Of a DNA stretch of 64,000 bases, positions 1 through 8,531 are shown one piece after another; the first letter of the stretch is position 1, and the number at the start of each line of letters is the position of its first letter. The notes under the pieces were generated by a model. The model saw only the letters and a list, made by a program, of their open reading frames with translations, ran no database searches and was not told the DNA's origin. Source of the stretch: Rhodoplanes tepidamans (GTDB lineage Bacteria > Pseudomonadota > Alphaproteobacteria > Rhizobiales > Xanthobacteraceae); NCBI RefSeq assembly GCF_030813915.1, contig NZ_JAUSUJ010000029.1, positions 16,043 to 80,042 of the forward strand. The letters are read 5' to 3'. A program made the translations under genes and the position numbers.

Positions 1-1188
1 CACAGCGGAGAGCGCGAAGTTGCCTTTCTGGTTTCCGCAGTTCGAGCTGGATCCGGAGACCAGGAATTCGAGCTTCGGGAACTCGTCCAGCACGCGGTTC
101 TTCAAGGCCTCGAACGTCGACCAGTCGAGCGCGTACTCGGGAAAGAGAACGCCGTGAATCGCGCCGGTGTCCTGCTGGGCCTCCTTGATCAGCTCCACCG
201 TGAAGTCGACCACGTCCGGCGACAGCCACTTCTGATCGATCTCGAATCAGCCTCGCTCGATCGCTCCATCCACCCCGTCGTCTCGCCGGGCGCCCTTCGC
301 GCGGGTCGGGGCGAACCAGGTCGCGCGCAGCTTGAACGGATACGGCACGATCAGGATGTTCAGCGCCGCGGTCTCGTTCTCGGTCGACAAGCGGCCCGGC
401 GGAACGTGCCACCCGGTGCTGACGATGCCGCGCGGCGGAAGCAAGGCGAGATTCTGCGTGTAGCTGCGCAGGGTGCAGCCGACGGCGGCCGTGCGCACCT
501 TCGGCTGGACGCAGACGACGTCCGGATCGACGAGCACGCACAGGGACGGAAGGTCGTTGCTGACGACCGCGGTGCGCCTGCCGTTTCCTCGTCCCCGCCT
601 GTCGGTGAACCGGTCGGCGCTGGCGCGCCAATAGGCCAGCGCGGCGATGCTCGCGACCCAGTTTTGCGTCGGCTCCGACGCGACGCTGTACCCGACGCCC
701 TCGCACGCCTCGTCGGCGACGATCATGAGGGCCAGCGCGTAGGTCCACCAGATCGGGTATGCGCCGTGCCTGTCGACCTGCGGATAGATCGGCTCGGAGC
801 CTGCGGCGACGATCCTGCTCCAGTACTCCTGCACGATATCGGGCGCCGGCAGCTTCCGCGCCCACGCCTTGCCGGCCTCCTGGAAGGTCTTTCGGAGGTC
901 CTCGTCGTGAAGGTCTAGTCCGCCGGCTTCGACGGTGCGACACAGGTTCTCGAAGGAGGGCCGAAGAGGGGTCGGAACCCCGCCGGCCGGTGGACCCACG
1001 AAGAGCTGGTTGAGGGCCCCCGCCCGCAACAGCAGCAGAGCGGTCGCGGCGAACACGTCGGTCGGGAAGATCGGCGCCTGCGTCACCTCGACGGCCTCGC
1101 GGGTCTCCCGCCCCGTCGAAAGGAGCGTTCCGCTCGGGAAGATGCGCCGGAGGAGAGCGAGGACCGTTTTTTGCGGCGGTTCGGTCAT
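1..1188 (-). pseudogene. Nitrilase-superfamily-like protein, interrupted by in-frame TGA, 3' end outside window
   Basis: The frame opens at ATG 1188 and runs 313 codons to a TGA at 249-247. The same frame then stays open to base 1 with coherent protein, including LIKEAQ and GVLFPEYAL. A beta-strand-like ALNILIVPYPF segment before the stop and the later hydrophobic-PE segment resemble the first strands and the catalytic Glu region of carbon-nitrogen hydrolases. The N-terminal ~200 residues are helical and unrecognised; a QPKVRTAAVGCTLRSYTQ segment precedes the nitrilase-like part. Nitrilase modules with such N-terminal regions occur in some phage-defence proteins, such as those fused to defence reverse transcriptases. 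That link is inference. Residues between the FAP motif and the stop (RRDDGVDGAIERG) look out of frame: one extra base near 290-300 and one missing near 245 would restore reading. It may be a pseudogene or a sequencing error. GC is lower than in the rest of the window. Confidence 0.5.
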
Positions 1189-1613
1189 GGGTTGGTGTTT
1201 TGCGGCGGATCGGCCGGTGGCCGAGCGTGCGGCTCACCGGCCGGGCTGGTCGTGAGCGGCCACAAGCCATGGTCGAAAAGTACCGCCGTCAAACCGGCGG
1301 AGCAACCTGTGATTGCGATTGCGGCGATCCACGCATTTGGTTAAGAGTCCTTTACCCTGAGCGGGCAGCCGAAGGATGCACGGTGTCGCATGCGGCTCGA
1401 CGATCGTCGGCGCCGGCCAGGACGTCATCTCGGGCGCCGGGGCCGTGGCATCAGGGTCGCGGCATCGGGGCCGCAGCATCTCGCTGGAGCGAATTGCAGG
1501 ACGAACGGGATCGACGCGCGGAAGGCCTGCGCTTTGCCCGATCGGGTTCGAGCTTTCTTAGCGACTCCCTGCCACCCTCCGCCATGCGGGGTGCGCAGCT
1601 CGAGGAACGGGCG
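1189..1613. other. 425-bp intergenic region, no gene recognised
   Basis: This stretch lies between the divergent nitrilase-like frame and a small rightward gene. It has a near-perfect direct repeat, TTTTGCGGCGG(T/A)TCGG, at 1169-1184 and 1198-1213, flanking the start codon at 1188. No conserved coding frame or RNA gene was recognised. Promoters for both neighbours must lie here, but no convincing -35/-10 pair was found. Confidence 0.4.
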
Positions 1614-1811
1614 ATGACCAACCAAGTGAACAAGCGGTTCATGGAAATCGCCGACGAGACCGGAGAGACGCTGGACCAGCACCTTCGGGAGGTTGTGTTC
1701 GGCTCGTACGGACGTGACGCGAACGGCATGGTCGATGCGGCGATCGGCAAGATGATCGCCAACATTCGAGGCACGGAAGGCGAGGCTGAGCCGTCGAAGC
1801 CGTCCGACTGA
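1614..1811 (+). CDS. Small hypothetical protein, 65 aa
   Basis: ATG 1614 follows a GAGGAACGGG stretch with good Shine-Dalgarno spacing and opens a 65-residue acidic, helical protein (MTNQVNKRFMEIADETGETL...). It has no signal peptide or membrane segment. The tail is charged and Pro/Ser-rich (EGEAEPSKPSD). The family was not recognised. It sits alone between the broken nitrilase-like frame and a 430-bp gap. The ribosome-binding site and normal composition favour a real gene over noise, but function is unknown. Confidence 0.5.
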   Translation: MTNQVNKRFMEIADETGETLDQHLREVVFGSYGRDANGMVDAAIGKMIANIRGTEGEAEPSKPSD

Positions 1812-2244
1812 CCGGCACCAGCCTCGTTCCGACGACGTCCCCATGTCCTGGGGGTCGTGCAGGTCCGGACGCCGTGGCCCGCGGTGCCTGTGAATGCCCG
1901 CAGGGGGCCAGCCGATCAGAATGACGCCGTCGATTGCGCCGCCGCGAACGCGGCCCCGCGGTCGGGTGCGCCGGACGCCGCCCCGGGCGCCGGTGGCGAG
2001 CCGCGGGGACTCACGGCGGCAGCCTCCGAGCACCGCACGCCGCGTGGGGCGGCCTCGCCCGGACACCTTCACCCGCATCGTCGACTTCAACTGCCACGGG
2101 CGGCCGGTCAGGACCCGGCCGAGGGATTGCGGTCGGCACCCTCGTACCTAGATCCCCGGCTGCACGACTCGTCTGCCGACCCTATTGTTGACGCGGACCG
2201 GGTGCAGACCGCCGTCTTCGTCCCCCGGTCCGGCGAGGCATGAC
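1812..2244. other. 433-bp intergenic region
   Basis: Very GC-rich, with open frames on both strands that are Arg/Pro/Ala-rich and have no recognisable domain; they are treated as compositional. It precedes the PepSY gene and should hold that gene's promoter. No terminator or repeat stands out. Confidence 0.35.
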
Positions 2245-2676
2245 ATGAGGCCGCGAACAGTGTTGGTTGCGCTCGGGACGGCGGTGCTGTCGGCCGCCCT
2301 GGTTCCGGGCGCCGAGGCCGCCGACCCGGAGGGCCGGCCGGAGGCGCGGCCGCAGGCCGTCGCGGTGCCGCCGCGGCCCGAGACCGGCCCGAACGGCGCC
2401 GGCACAACCGGCAACGGCACCACCGGGACGGCGACCGCCTCCGGGCTGCGCTGCCTCACCCGGGCCGAGCAGCGCAGCCGCACGGCGGCCAAGCAGGTGG
2501 TGCCGCTCGCCCGCGCCGCCAAGGCCGTGAAGGCCCGCCACGGCGAGCTGCTGCGCGCCCGCCTGTGCGAGCAGAACGGCAGGCTGGTCTATCTCCTCAC
2601 CGTGCTGCCGCGCGGCGGCAAGCTCGTCCGCGCCACGGTCGACGCCGGCACCGGCACCCTGATCTCCGGCCCGTAG
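2245..2676 (+). CDS. Secreted PepSY-domain protein
   Basis: 143 residues from ATG 2245. A signal peptide of ~24 residues (VLVALGTAVLSAALVPGAEA) is followed by a Pro/Gly/Thr-rich linker (~25-65) and a C-terminal PepSY-like unit (~75-143). The helix has many basic residues, followed by strands ending VYLLTVLPRGGKLVRATVDA and a GT-Gly turn. PepSY proteins are small periplasmic modules often encoded next to two-component systems. Here the gene sits 143 bp upstream of an OmpR-family regulator and its kinase on the same strand, so it may modulate or be regulated by that pair (inference). A longer start at 2185 lacks a signal-peptide logic and was rejected. Confidence 0.75.
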   Translation: MRPRTVLVALGTAVLSAALVPGAEAADPEGRPEARPQAVAVPPRPETGPNGAGTTGNGTTGTATASGLRCLTRAEQRSRTAAKQVVPLARAAKAVKARHGELLRARLCEQNGRLVYLLTVLPRGGKLVRATVDAGTGTLISGP

Positions 2677-2819
2677 GCGGACCGGGCCCTCCCGCGCGGC
2701 CGACGGGCGCGGCCCTCCGGACATCGAACGTTTGCACACGCCCCGCGACCCACATTAAGGAACACCTGCCGCTGCCGTCCGGCCATCCGCCGGCGGCGCC
2801 GCCCAAAGGACCCGAGACC

Positions 2820-3494
2820 ATGCGGCTCCTGGTCGTCGAGGACGATCCCGACCTCAATCGCCAGCTCGCCACCGCCCTGACCGACGCCGGCTACGTGGTG
2901 GACCGCGCCGCCGACGGCGAGGAGGGCCATTATCTCGGCGAGACCGAGCCCTACGACGCCGTGATCCTCGACATCGGCCTGCCCAAGATGGACGGGCTCT
3001 CGGTGCTGGAGAGCTGGCGCCGGGCCGGCCGGGCGATGCCGGTGCTGATGCTCACCGCCCGCGACCGCTGGAGCGACAAGGTGCAGGCCTTCGACGCCGG
3101 CGCCGACGACTACGTCGCCAAGCCGTTCCATCTCGAGGAGGTGCTGGCCCGCATCCGGGCGCTGCTGCGCCGCTCGGTCGGCCATGCCCGCTCCGAGTTC
3201 CTGTGCGGGCCGGTGCGGCTCGACTCGCGCACCGGCCGCGTCACGGTCGACGGCGCGCCCGTGAAGCTCACCTCCCACGAGTACCGGCTGCTCTCCTACC
3301 TGATGCACCACTCCGGCCGGGTGGTGTCGCGCACCGAGCTGGTCGAGCATCTCTACGACCAGGACTTCGACCGCGACTCCAACACCATCGAGGTGTTCGT
3401 CGGGCGCATCCGCAAGAAGCTCGGCGTCGACGTGATCCAGACGGTGCGCGGCCTGGGCTATCTGCTCACCCCGCCCGGGGAGAGCCGGTCGTGA
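2820..3494 (+). CDS. OmpR/PhoP-family response regulator
   Basis: 224 residues. The receiver domain (1-~115) has the acidic pocket EDD near residue 8, phosphoacceptor Asp in VILDIGLPKMDG (~residue 51), Thr in MLTARD and Lys in VAKPFH. The C-terminal winged-helix DNA-binding domain (~130-220) has LTSHEYRLLSYLMHH and the ending TVRGLGYLL, both typical of OmpR regulators. It most resembles PhoP/QseB-type regulators controlling envelope or cation responses. It is followed by its histidine kinase after a 150-bp repeat-bearing gap. The start at ATG 2820 places MRLLVVEDD at the N-terminus as usual for the family. Confidence 0.93.
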   Translation: MRLLVVEDDPDLNRQLATALTDAGYVVDRAADGEEGHYLGETEPYDAVILDIGLPKMDGLSVLESWRRAGRAMPVLMLTARDRWSDKVQAFDAGADDYVAKPFHLEEVLARIRALLRRSVGHARSEFLCGPVRLDSRTGRVTVDGAPVKLTSHEYRLLSYLMHHSGRVVSRTELVEHLYDQDFDRDSNTIEVFVGRIRKKLGVDVIQTVRGLGYLLTPPGESRS

Positions 3495-3528
3495 CAGGGG
3501 TCGTCACGGCGTACCATGTCCTCGAGCC

Positions 3529-3614
3529 CGTCATGGCCGGGCTCGTCCCGGCCATCCACGTCCTTGCGCGACCCCCGGTCGCGCCGTGGATGCCCGGCAC
3601 AAGGCCGGGCATGA
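3529..3614. repeat. Intergenic palindromic repeat between regulator and kinase
   Basis: An 86-bp element opens GTCATGGCCGGG and closes GCCGGGCATGAC. It contains two smaller hairpins (GGCCGGG-CTCGT-CCCGGCC and GCCCGGC-ACAAG-GCCGGGC) and the inner pair ATCCACG/CGTGGAT. A close relative lies at 38365-38450 and a half-size form at 54549-54581. Elements of this style are common between genes in Hyphomicrobiales genomes. Here it splits a regulator-kinase operon and could form strong mRNA hairpins. Confidence 0.75.
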
Positions 3615-3644
3615 CGACGTCGGGATCCGGGGATCCGGCCTGAG

Positions 3645-5024
3645 ATGCGCGCCAACTCGCTCGCGCTGCGCCTCTTTCTCTCGGCCACCGCCTGGACCGT
3701 GATCATCCTGCTGGCCACCGGCATCAGCCTGTCGTCGCTCTATCGCCAGGCGGTGGAGCGCTCCTTCGACCGCCGGCTCGGCGTCTATCTGCGCACCCTG
3801 GTCGCCGAGGTGGCGGCCCCGGAGGAGGGCACCGAGCGCGGGCCGCTGTCGCTCGGCGAGCCGCTGTTCGAGCTGCCGCTGTCCGGCTGGTACTGGCAGA
3901 TCACCCGGCTCGGCGCGCCCAAGCCGGAGACCCGCTCGTCGCGCTCGCTGTGGGACTCGACCCTGCCGCATCTCGCCGAGCAGGGCGTCCAGGCGGGACC
4001 GGACGGCAGCCGGCGCTCCTACGTGCCCGGCCCCGAGGATCAGCGGCTGCGGCTGGTCGAGCGCACCGTCGATCTCGGCGACGAGGGCCGCTTCCTGGTC
4101 GCGGTCGCCGGCGACCCGCAGGAGATCGACGAGGAGACGCGCTCGTTCGACAACGCGCTCGCCATCACGTTCGTGATGCTGGCGGCCGTGCTCCTGCTGA
4201 TCACCATGTTCCAGGTGCGCTTCGGCCTGGCACCGCTCAAGCGGATCTCCGAGAGCCTGGCGGCGATCCGGGCCGGACGCAGCGAGCGGCTGGAAGGCGA
4301 CTTCCCGCACGAGATCGCGCCGCTCGCCCGCGAGACCAACGCCCTGATCGAGGCGAACCGCGAGATCGTCGAGCGCGCCCGCACCCATGTCGGCAATCTC
4401 GCCCACGCGCTCAAGACGCCGCTGTCCGTGGTGGTCAACGAGGCGGCGACCCGCGGCGACGACGATCCGCTGGCGCGCAAGGTGCGCGAGCAGGCCGCCA
4501 TCATGCGCGACCAGGTGACCCGGCATCTCGAGCGGGCGCGGCTCTCCGCCCGGCTCACCGTGGTCGGCACCGTCACCGAGGTGAAGCCGGTCGTCACGGC
4601 GCTCGCCCGCACCATGGAGAAGCTGCACCACGATCGCGGCCTGGTCATCGACGCCGACGTGCCGGAGACGCTGCGCTTCGTCGGCGAGCGGCAGGACCTC
4701 GAGGAGATGGTCGGCAACCTGGTCGACAACGCCTGCAAGTGGGCCGAGGGCCGGGTGTCGATCGAGGCCGGGCCGGCGCCGTCGCCGGGCCTGCGCGCCG
4801 GGGCCGGCCTGCGCATCGTGGTCGACGACGACGGTCCCGGCCTCTCGGCGGCCGAGCGCGAGCAGGCCGCCCGCCGCGGCAAGCGGCTCGACGAGACCAA
4901 GCCGGGCTCCGGCCTCGGCCTCTCGATCGTGACCGAGCTCGCCGGCCTCTACGGCGGCAAGCTGACGCTCGCCGCCGCCCCGATCGGCGGCCTGCGCGCC
5001 GAGCTGGTGCTGCCGGCCGTGTGA
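3645..5024 (+). CDS. PhoQ-like sensor histidine kinase
   Basis: 459 residues. N-terminal TM helix (~13-33), periplasmic sensor (~34-168), second TM helix (~170-192) and HAMP-like region lead to a HisKA-type dimerisation helix with the phosphoacceptor His254 in GNLAHALKTPLSVV. The HATPase_c domain follows, with N-box DNACKWA, G1 DDDGPGLS and G2 GSGLGLSI. The LAHALKTPL H-box is typical of PhoQ-type kinases. It is an inner-membrane protein, partner of the upstream regulator at 2820-3494. The ATG at 3645 lies right after the intergenic repeat. The signal sensed cannot be read from the sequence. Confidence 0.92.
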   Translation: MRANSLALRLFLSATAWTVIILLATGISLSSLYRQAVERSFDRRLGVYLRTLVAEVAAPEEGTERGPLSLGEPLFELPLSGWYWQITRLGAPKPETRSSRSLWDSTLPHLAEQGVQAGPDGSRRSYVPGPEDQRLRLVERTVDLGDEGRFLVAVAGDPQEIDEETRSFDNALAITFVMLAAVLLLITMFQVRFGLAPLKRISESLAAIRAGRSERLEGDFPHEIAPLARETNALIEANREIVERARTHVGNLAHALKTPLSVVVNEAATRGDDDPLARKVREQAAIMRDQVTRHLERARLSARLTVVGTVTEVKPVVTALARTMEKLHHDRGLVIDADVPETLRFVGERQDLEEMVGNLVDNACKWAEGRVSIEAGPAPSPGLRAGAGLRIVVDDDGPGLSAAEREQAARRGKRLDETKPGSGLGLSIVTELAGLYGGKLTLAAAPIGGLRAELVLPAV

Positions 5025-5174
5025 GCCCGGTCGCAGAGGCGCCGGATCGCTTCTGCCCCTTCATCCCCGCATCGCTTCGATGCGACCGCGCCCGGACACA
5101 ATCGCGCCGAGCCCTGCTAGGCTGACGGTCCCGCTTCGCTGCCCTCAACGAAAATCGACACGGAGAGACGCACC

Positions 5175-6086
5175 ATGAGCGAGACCCTCGGCCACACGCT
5201 GCGCGGCCGCATCCCGTACCAGCCGATCCATCGGCGGCCGCCGCTGAAGCTGCCCGGCGGCGCGAGGGTCGCGGTGTGGACCATCGTCAATGTCGAGAAC
5301 TGGCAGACCGAGGGCGCGATGCCGCGCGCCGTGCTGCCGCCGCCGATGGGCCAGCCGCTGCTGCCGGACGTGCCCAACTGGGCCTGGCACGAATACGGCA
5401 ACCGGGTCGGCTTCTGGCGCTTCGTCGATGCGCTCGGCTCGCGTGGCCTGAAGGCGACCTTCGCCCTGAACGGCACCTGCTGCGAGGTCTATCCCGAGGT
5501 CTGCGCCGCCGCCCGCGACGCCGGCTGGGACTTCATGGGGCACGGCTTCGTGCAGCGGCCGATGCACCGGATCGAGGACCAGCGGGCCGCCATCCGCTCC
5601 ACCGTCGAGGCGATAGAGGCGTTCACCGGCAAGCCGCCACGCGGCTGGGAGAGTCCCGGCCTCACCGAGACCGACGAGACCATCGACATCCTGGCCGAGG
5701 AGGGGATCGAGTACGTCGCCGACTGGGTGCTGGACGACCAGCCGTTGCCGATCCGCACCCGCGCCGGACGCGTCGTCTCGGTGCCCTACACGGTGGAGGT
5801 CAACGACGTCGTCATCAGCGCCGTCCAGCAGCAGCCCTCCGACGAGATCCTGCGCCGCGGCCGCGACCAGTTCGACCGCCTGTTCAAGGAGGGCGCCACG
5901 GCGCCGCGCGTCATGGCGATCGCCATCCATCCCTACCTCACCGGCGTGCCGCACCGGATCAAGTATCTCGAGCAGCTCTACGACTACATCCTCGGCCACG
6001 GCGACGTGGTGATGTGGACGGGCGCCGAGATTCTCGACTGGTACAAGTCGCAGGTGCCGGAGGCGTCGTCCGCCGCGGCGGAGTGA
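5175..6086 (+). CDS. Polysaccharide deacetylase family protein (PuuE/allantoinase-like branch)
   Basis: 303 residues from ATG 5175 behind a GGAGAG ribosome site. It has the NodB-like barrel of carbohydrate esterase family 4, but in the form seen in PuuE-type allantoinases and peptidoglycan deacetylase HP0310: N-terminal VAVWTIVNVENW, mid-region GLKATFALNG, WDFMGHGFVQRPMH and later AIAIHPYLTGVPHR. Such enzymes hydrolyse C-N bonds of small cyclic or amidated substrates or of glycans at a metal site. No signal peptide is present, so a cytoplasmic small-molecule substrate is more likely than cell wall (inference). Gene context gives no substrate. Confidence 0.82.
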   Translation: MSETLGHTLRGRIPYQPIHRRPPLKLPGGARVAVWTIVNVENWQTEGAMPRAVLPPPMGQPLLPDVPNWAWHEYGNRVGFWRFVDALGSRGLKATFALNGTCCEVYPEVCAAARDAGWDFMGHGFVQRPMHRIEDQRAAIRSTVEAIEAFTGKPPRGWESPGLTETDETIDILAEEGIEYVADWVLDDQPLPIRTRAGRVVSVPYTVEVNDVVISAVQQQPSDEILRRGRDQFDRLFKEGATAPRVMAIAIHPYLTGVPHRIKYLEQLYDYILGHGDVVMWTGAEILDWYKSQVPEASSAAAE

Positions 6087-6211
6087 CGGCGGGTTGCGGC
6101 GCGCCGCCGCGTCGCGGCGCGCCCGTTCCCTCGTTTCGCCCCATTCCTCCCCCCATAGCAGGACGCAGGGATTGGGCTCGGCCTCGTGTGCCGGGCGCGT
6201 GGGGGATATCG

Positions 6212-6715
6212 ATGAAGCTCTTCGGCTCGACCGCGTTCGCGGCCGCTCTCGCTCTGTCGGGTGCTCTTGCGGTCGCCGGCTGTGCCGGCGATCCGGTAAC
6301 CGGCACCGGACCGCGGGAGAACACCGGCACGCTGGTCGGGGCGCTCGGCGGAGCGGCGCTCGGCTCGGCGGTCGCCGGCGGCGGCACCGGGTCGCGGGTC
6401 GCCGGCGGGGTGATCGGGGCGGCGCTCGGCGGCCTGATCGGCAACCGCATCGGCGCCGCCATGGACGACGAGGACCGCCGCCGCGCCTACGAGGCCCAGA
6501 TGGCGGCGCTGGAGACCGGCCGCTCGGGCGCGCCGGTGTCCTGGCGGAATCCCGATTCGGGCCGTTACGGCACCATCGTGCCGGGCCCGGCCTACGACCA
6601 GGGCGGCCAGAACTGCCGCCAATTCACCCACACGATCTATATCGAGGGCACGCCCCAGACCGCCCGCGGCACCGCCTGCCGCAATCCCGACGGCTCGTGG
6701 ACGCCGATCGGCTGA
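6212..6715 (+). CDS. Glycine-zipper lipoprotein of the RT0821/17-kDa surface antigen type
   Basis: 167 residues from ATG 6212. The lipoprotein signal (MKLFGSTAFAAALALSGALA...) ends in lipobox VAGC with Cys ~24. A Gly/Ala-rich zipper (TLVGALGGAALGSAVAGG, then GGVIGAALGGLIGNRIGAA) occupies ~38-85. The C-terminal domain (~105-167) with SWRNPDSGRYGTIVPG and two cysteines matches the RT0821/Lpp0805 surface-protein family. It is probably an outer-membrane or periplasmic envelope protein. A paralogue of the C-terminal domain lies at 56057-56620. Confidence 0.82.
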   Translation: MKLFGSTAFAAALALSGALAVAGCAGDPVTGTGPRENTGTLVGALGGAALGSAVAGGGTGSRVAGGVIGAALGGLIGNRIGAAMDDEDRRRAYEAQMAALETGRSGAPVSWRNPDSGRYGTIVPGPAYDQGGQNCRQFTHTIYIEGTPQTARGTACRNPDGSWTPIG

Positions 6716-6834
6716 CCGGGCGAAACGTTACTGTATGATCAAACCGCAAATGCGCCGCGCGGGGCGCGCTTAACGCGTTCTTCAGACCACGCGCCTATAC
6801 CCGAGCCAGGAAATTCCGTCGGCAGGGTGTCTGG

Positions 6835-8265
6835 ATGGCAGGCGACGAGCAAGCCTCCGAGAAGTTGCGCGCGTATCTCCGCGGCTTGTCCCCGGAGGCA
6901 CGGGCCATGCTGATGGCCGAGGTCGAGCGCGGCCTGCAGGCCGGCCACGACCACCTGCCGGCCCCGAACGTGCTGCTGTCTCATCTGCGCGAGGTGCTGC
7001 AGGAGCGCGAGGACGATCCCGCTCCGGACCGCGCCGCCAATCCGTCGCGCCTGTTCTTCGCCCCGGTCGAGCCCTTCCTGACCGACGACGAGACCGCCCT
7101 CGAGCCGGACGGCCGGGTGTCGCGCGCCAGTCTCGCCCCGCTGTGGGACTGGATCGCCACCGAGGTCGCCCCGGCCGAAGCCAAGGTCTACGTCGCCGAC
7201 GTCGCCCGCCATCTGGCCGCCAAGGACCAGGGCAAGGCCGAGCTCGCCGCCCGGACGCTCCAGGACCAGGTGGTGCGCCAGCTCGGCGAGCTGCTGCAGG
7301 CGGCCGGTCGCGACGACAAGGCGCGCCGCCGCATCGCCTTCCGCATCGGCACCCCGCGGGCCCAGTCCGACGTCGCCGAGTTCTTCACCATCATGAAGAA
7401 CCGCGACACGCTCGCGGCGGTCGGCAGCCGCCTGCCGTCGCGCATCCGCTCGGCGGCGGGCGACCAGCTCGACCAGATCGTCGCCGTCCTCGACAACGCG
7501 GTGGCGCGCGACAAGTCGCTGATCCGCTACGGCCTCATCCTCGCGATGAACCGCATGCCGGTGCCCTGGCATCTCGTCCGCGTCGCGGTGCGGGCGGCGC
7601 AGTCCGACAAGGCCGAGCGCATCGCCGAGAGCCCCTACGGCATCGCGCTGGCCATGGTGCTGGCCGACACCGAGCGGACGGTGCGCGAGCTCGTCCATCA
7701 TTTCCGCCGCGGCCAGATGGGGCGGGCGATCGAGAGCCTCAAGGACGTGCACGAGGCGGTGCGCGGCCTGCGCAGCGAGGTCAACATGGTGTCCGGCACG
7801 GGGCCGGCCCGCCAGCTCGCCGCCATCCGGGCCGGCGTCGCCGACGCGCTGAAGTCGGACCTCGACACCATTCCGGGCCGGGTGCGCCGCATCATCCGCA
7901 TCGTGCCCGGCAAGCATCTGCCGGCGGGCGCGTCGATCGACTCGTCCGAGGTCGCCGAGATCGAGGCGCTGCTGGGCTTCCTGGCCGCCTGCAAGACGTA
8001 TGCGAGCGAGCTCGCCCTCAACGAGATCACGCTGCGGGTCCTGTCCGACCTGCAGACCCAGCTCGACAACGGCTCGCGCTCGATCATCGACGTGCTGCGC
8101 GCCTGCGATCCCGGCGAGCTGCCCTACCGCAAGGCCCAGATGGAGGCGGCCATCCGCTTCTCCGCCAAGATCCTCGGCGAGGAGTTCGCCGCGGTCATCG
8201 CCCGCGCCGCCGAGGTCGCCGTCAGCAGCGAGCGCAAGGCACCCGGCAAGGCCGCCAAGGGCTGA
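6835..8265 (+). CDS. Conserved protein of unknown function, 476 aa
   Basis: Opens MAGDEQASEKLRAYLRGLSP and is almost wholly alpha-helical, with many Arg/Glu/Ala heptad-like stretches and no signal peptide, TM helix or catalytic motif that I recognise. Notable stretches are AEVERGLQAGHDHLPAPN near residue 25, SRLFFAPVEPFLTDD (~70) and a central region (~160-380) with repeated helix pairs. It looks like a typical conserved Hyphomicrobiales cytosolic protein. It stands alone, 119 bp after the lipoprotein gene and 266 bp before ccmI, on the same strand. Codon use is like its neighbours. No function is assigned. Confidence 0.8.
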   Translation: MAGDEQASEKLRAYLRGLSPEARAMLMAEVERGLQAGHDHLPAPNVLLSHLREVLQEREDDPAPDRAANPSRLFFAPVEPFLTDDETALEPDGRVSRASLAPLWDWIATEVAPAEAKVYVADVARHLAAKDQGKAELAARTLQDQVVRQLGELLQAAGRDDKARRRIAFRIGTPRAQSDVAEFFTIMKNRDTLAAVGSRLPSRIRSAAGDQLDQIVAVLDNAVARDKSLIRYGLILAMNRMPVPWHLVRVAVRAAQSDKAERIAESPYGIALAMVLADTERTVRELVHHFRRGQMGRAIESLKDVHEAVRGLRSEVNMVSGTGPARQLAAIRAGVADALKSDLDTIPGRVRRIIRIVPGKHLPAGASIDSSEVAEIEALLGFLAACKTYASELALNEITLRVLSDLQTQLDNGSRSIIDVLRACDPGELPYRKAQMEAAIRFSAKILGEEFAAVIARAAEVAVSSERKAPGKAAKG

Positions 8266-8531
8266 CCCCTCCCGTCGCGGTCCGGTCTCTCCGGGACGCG
8301 CCCAACGGTGCGCGCCTGATCCTCGACCCATCCCCCGCCTCCCTGCGCGGTGCCATGCCACCGCGCCCCCGATCCTGCCCTCCCGGCTGCCGGCGTCCGT
8401 CGGCCCGGCCACAATTTCCCCGACAGTCCGCCCTATCCGGCTGCCGGCCGCGTCACGCGCCTTTGACATTTCCCAAGGTTGCGACCTGGGGTGTCATGGT
8501 CAATGACAGGGCCACCGTTTAGGGTCTCGCC

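Noticed and set aside
1857..2243. 128-codon frame upstream of the PepSY gene
   Set aside because: Composition is that of GC-rich noise (Ala/Arg/Pro/Gly), with no ribosome site and no domain.
8463..8491. TTGACA upstream of ccmI
   Set aside because: The hexamer at the right spacing is CTGGGG, which is not a believable -10.
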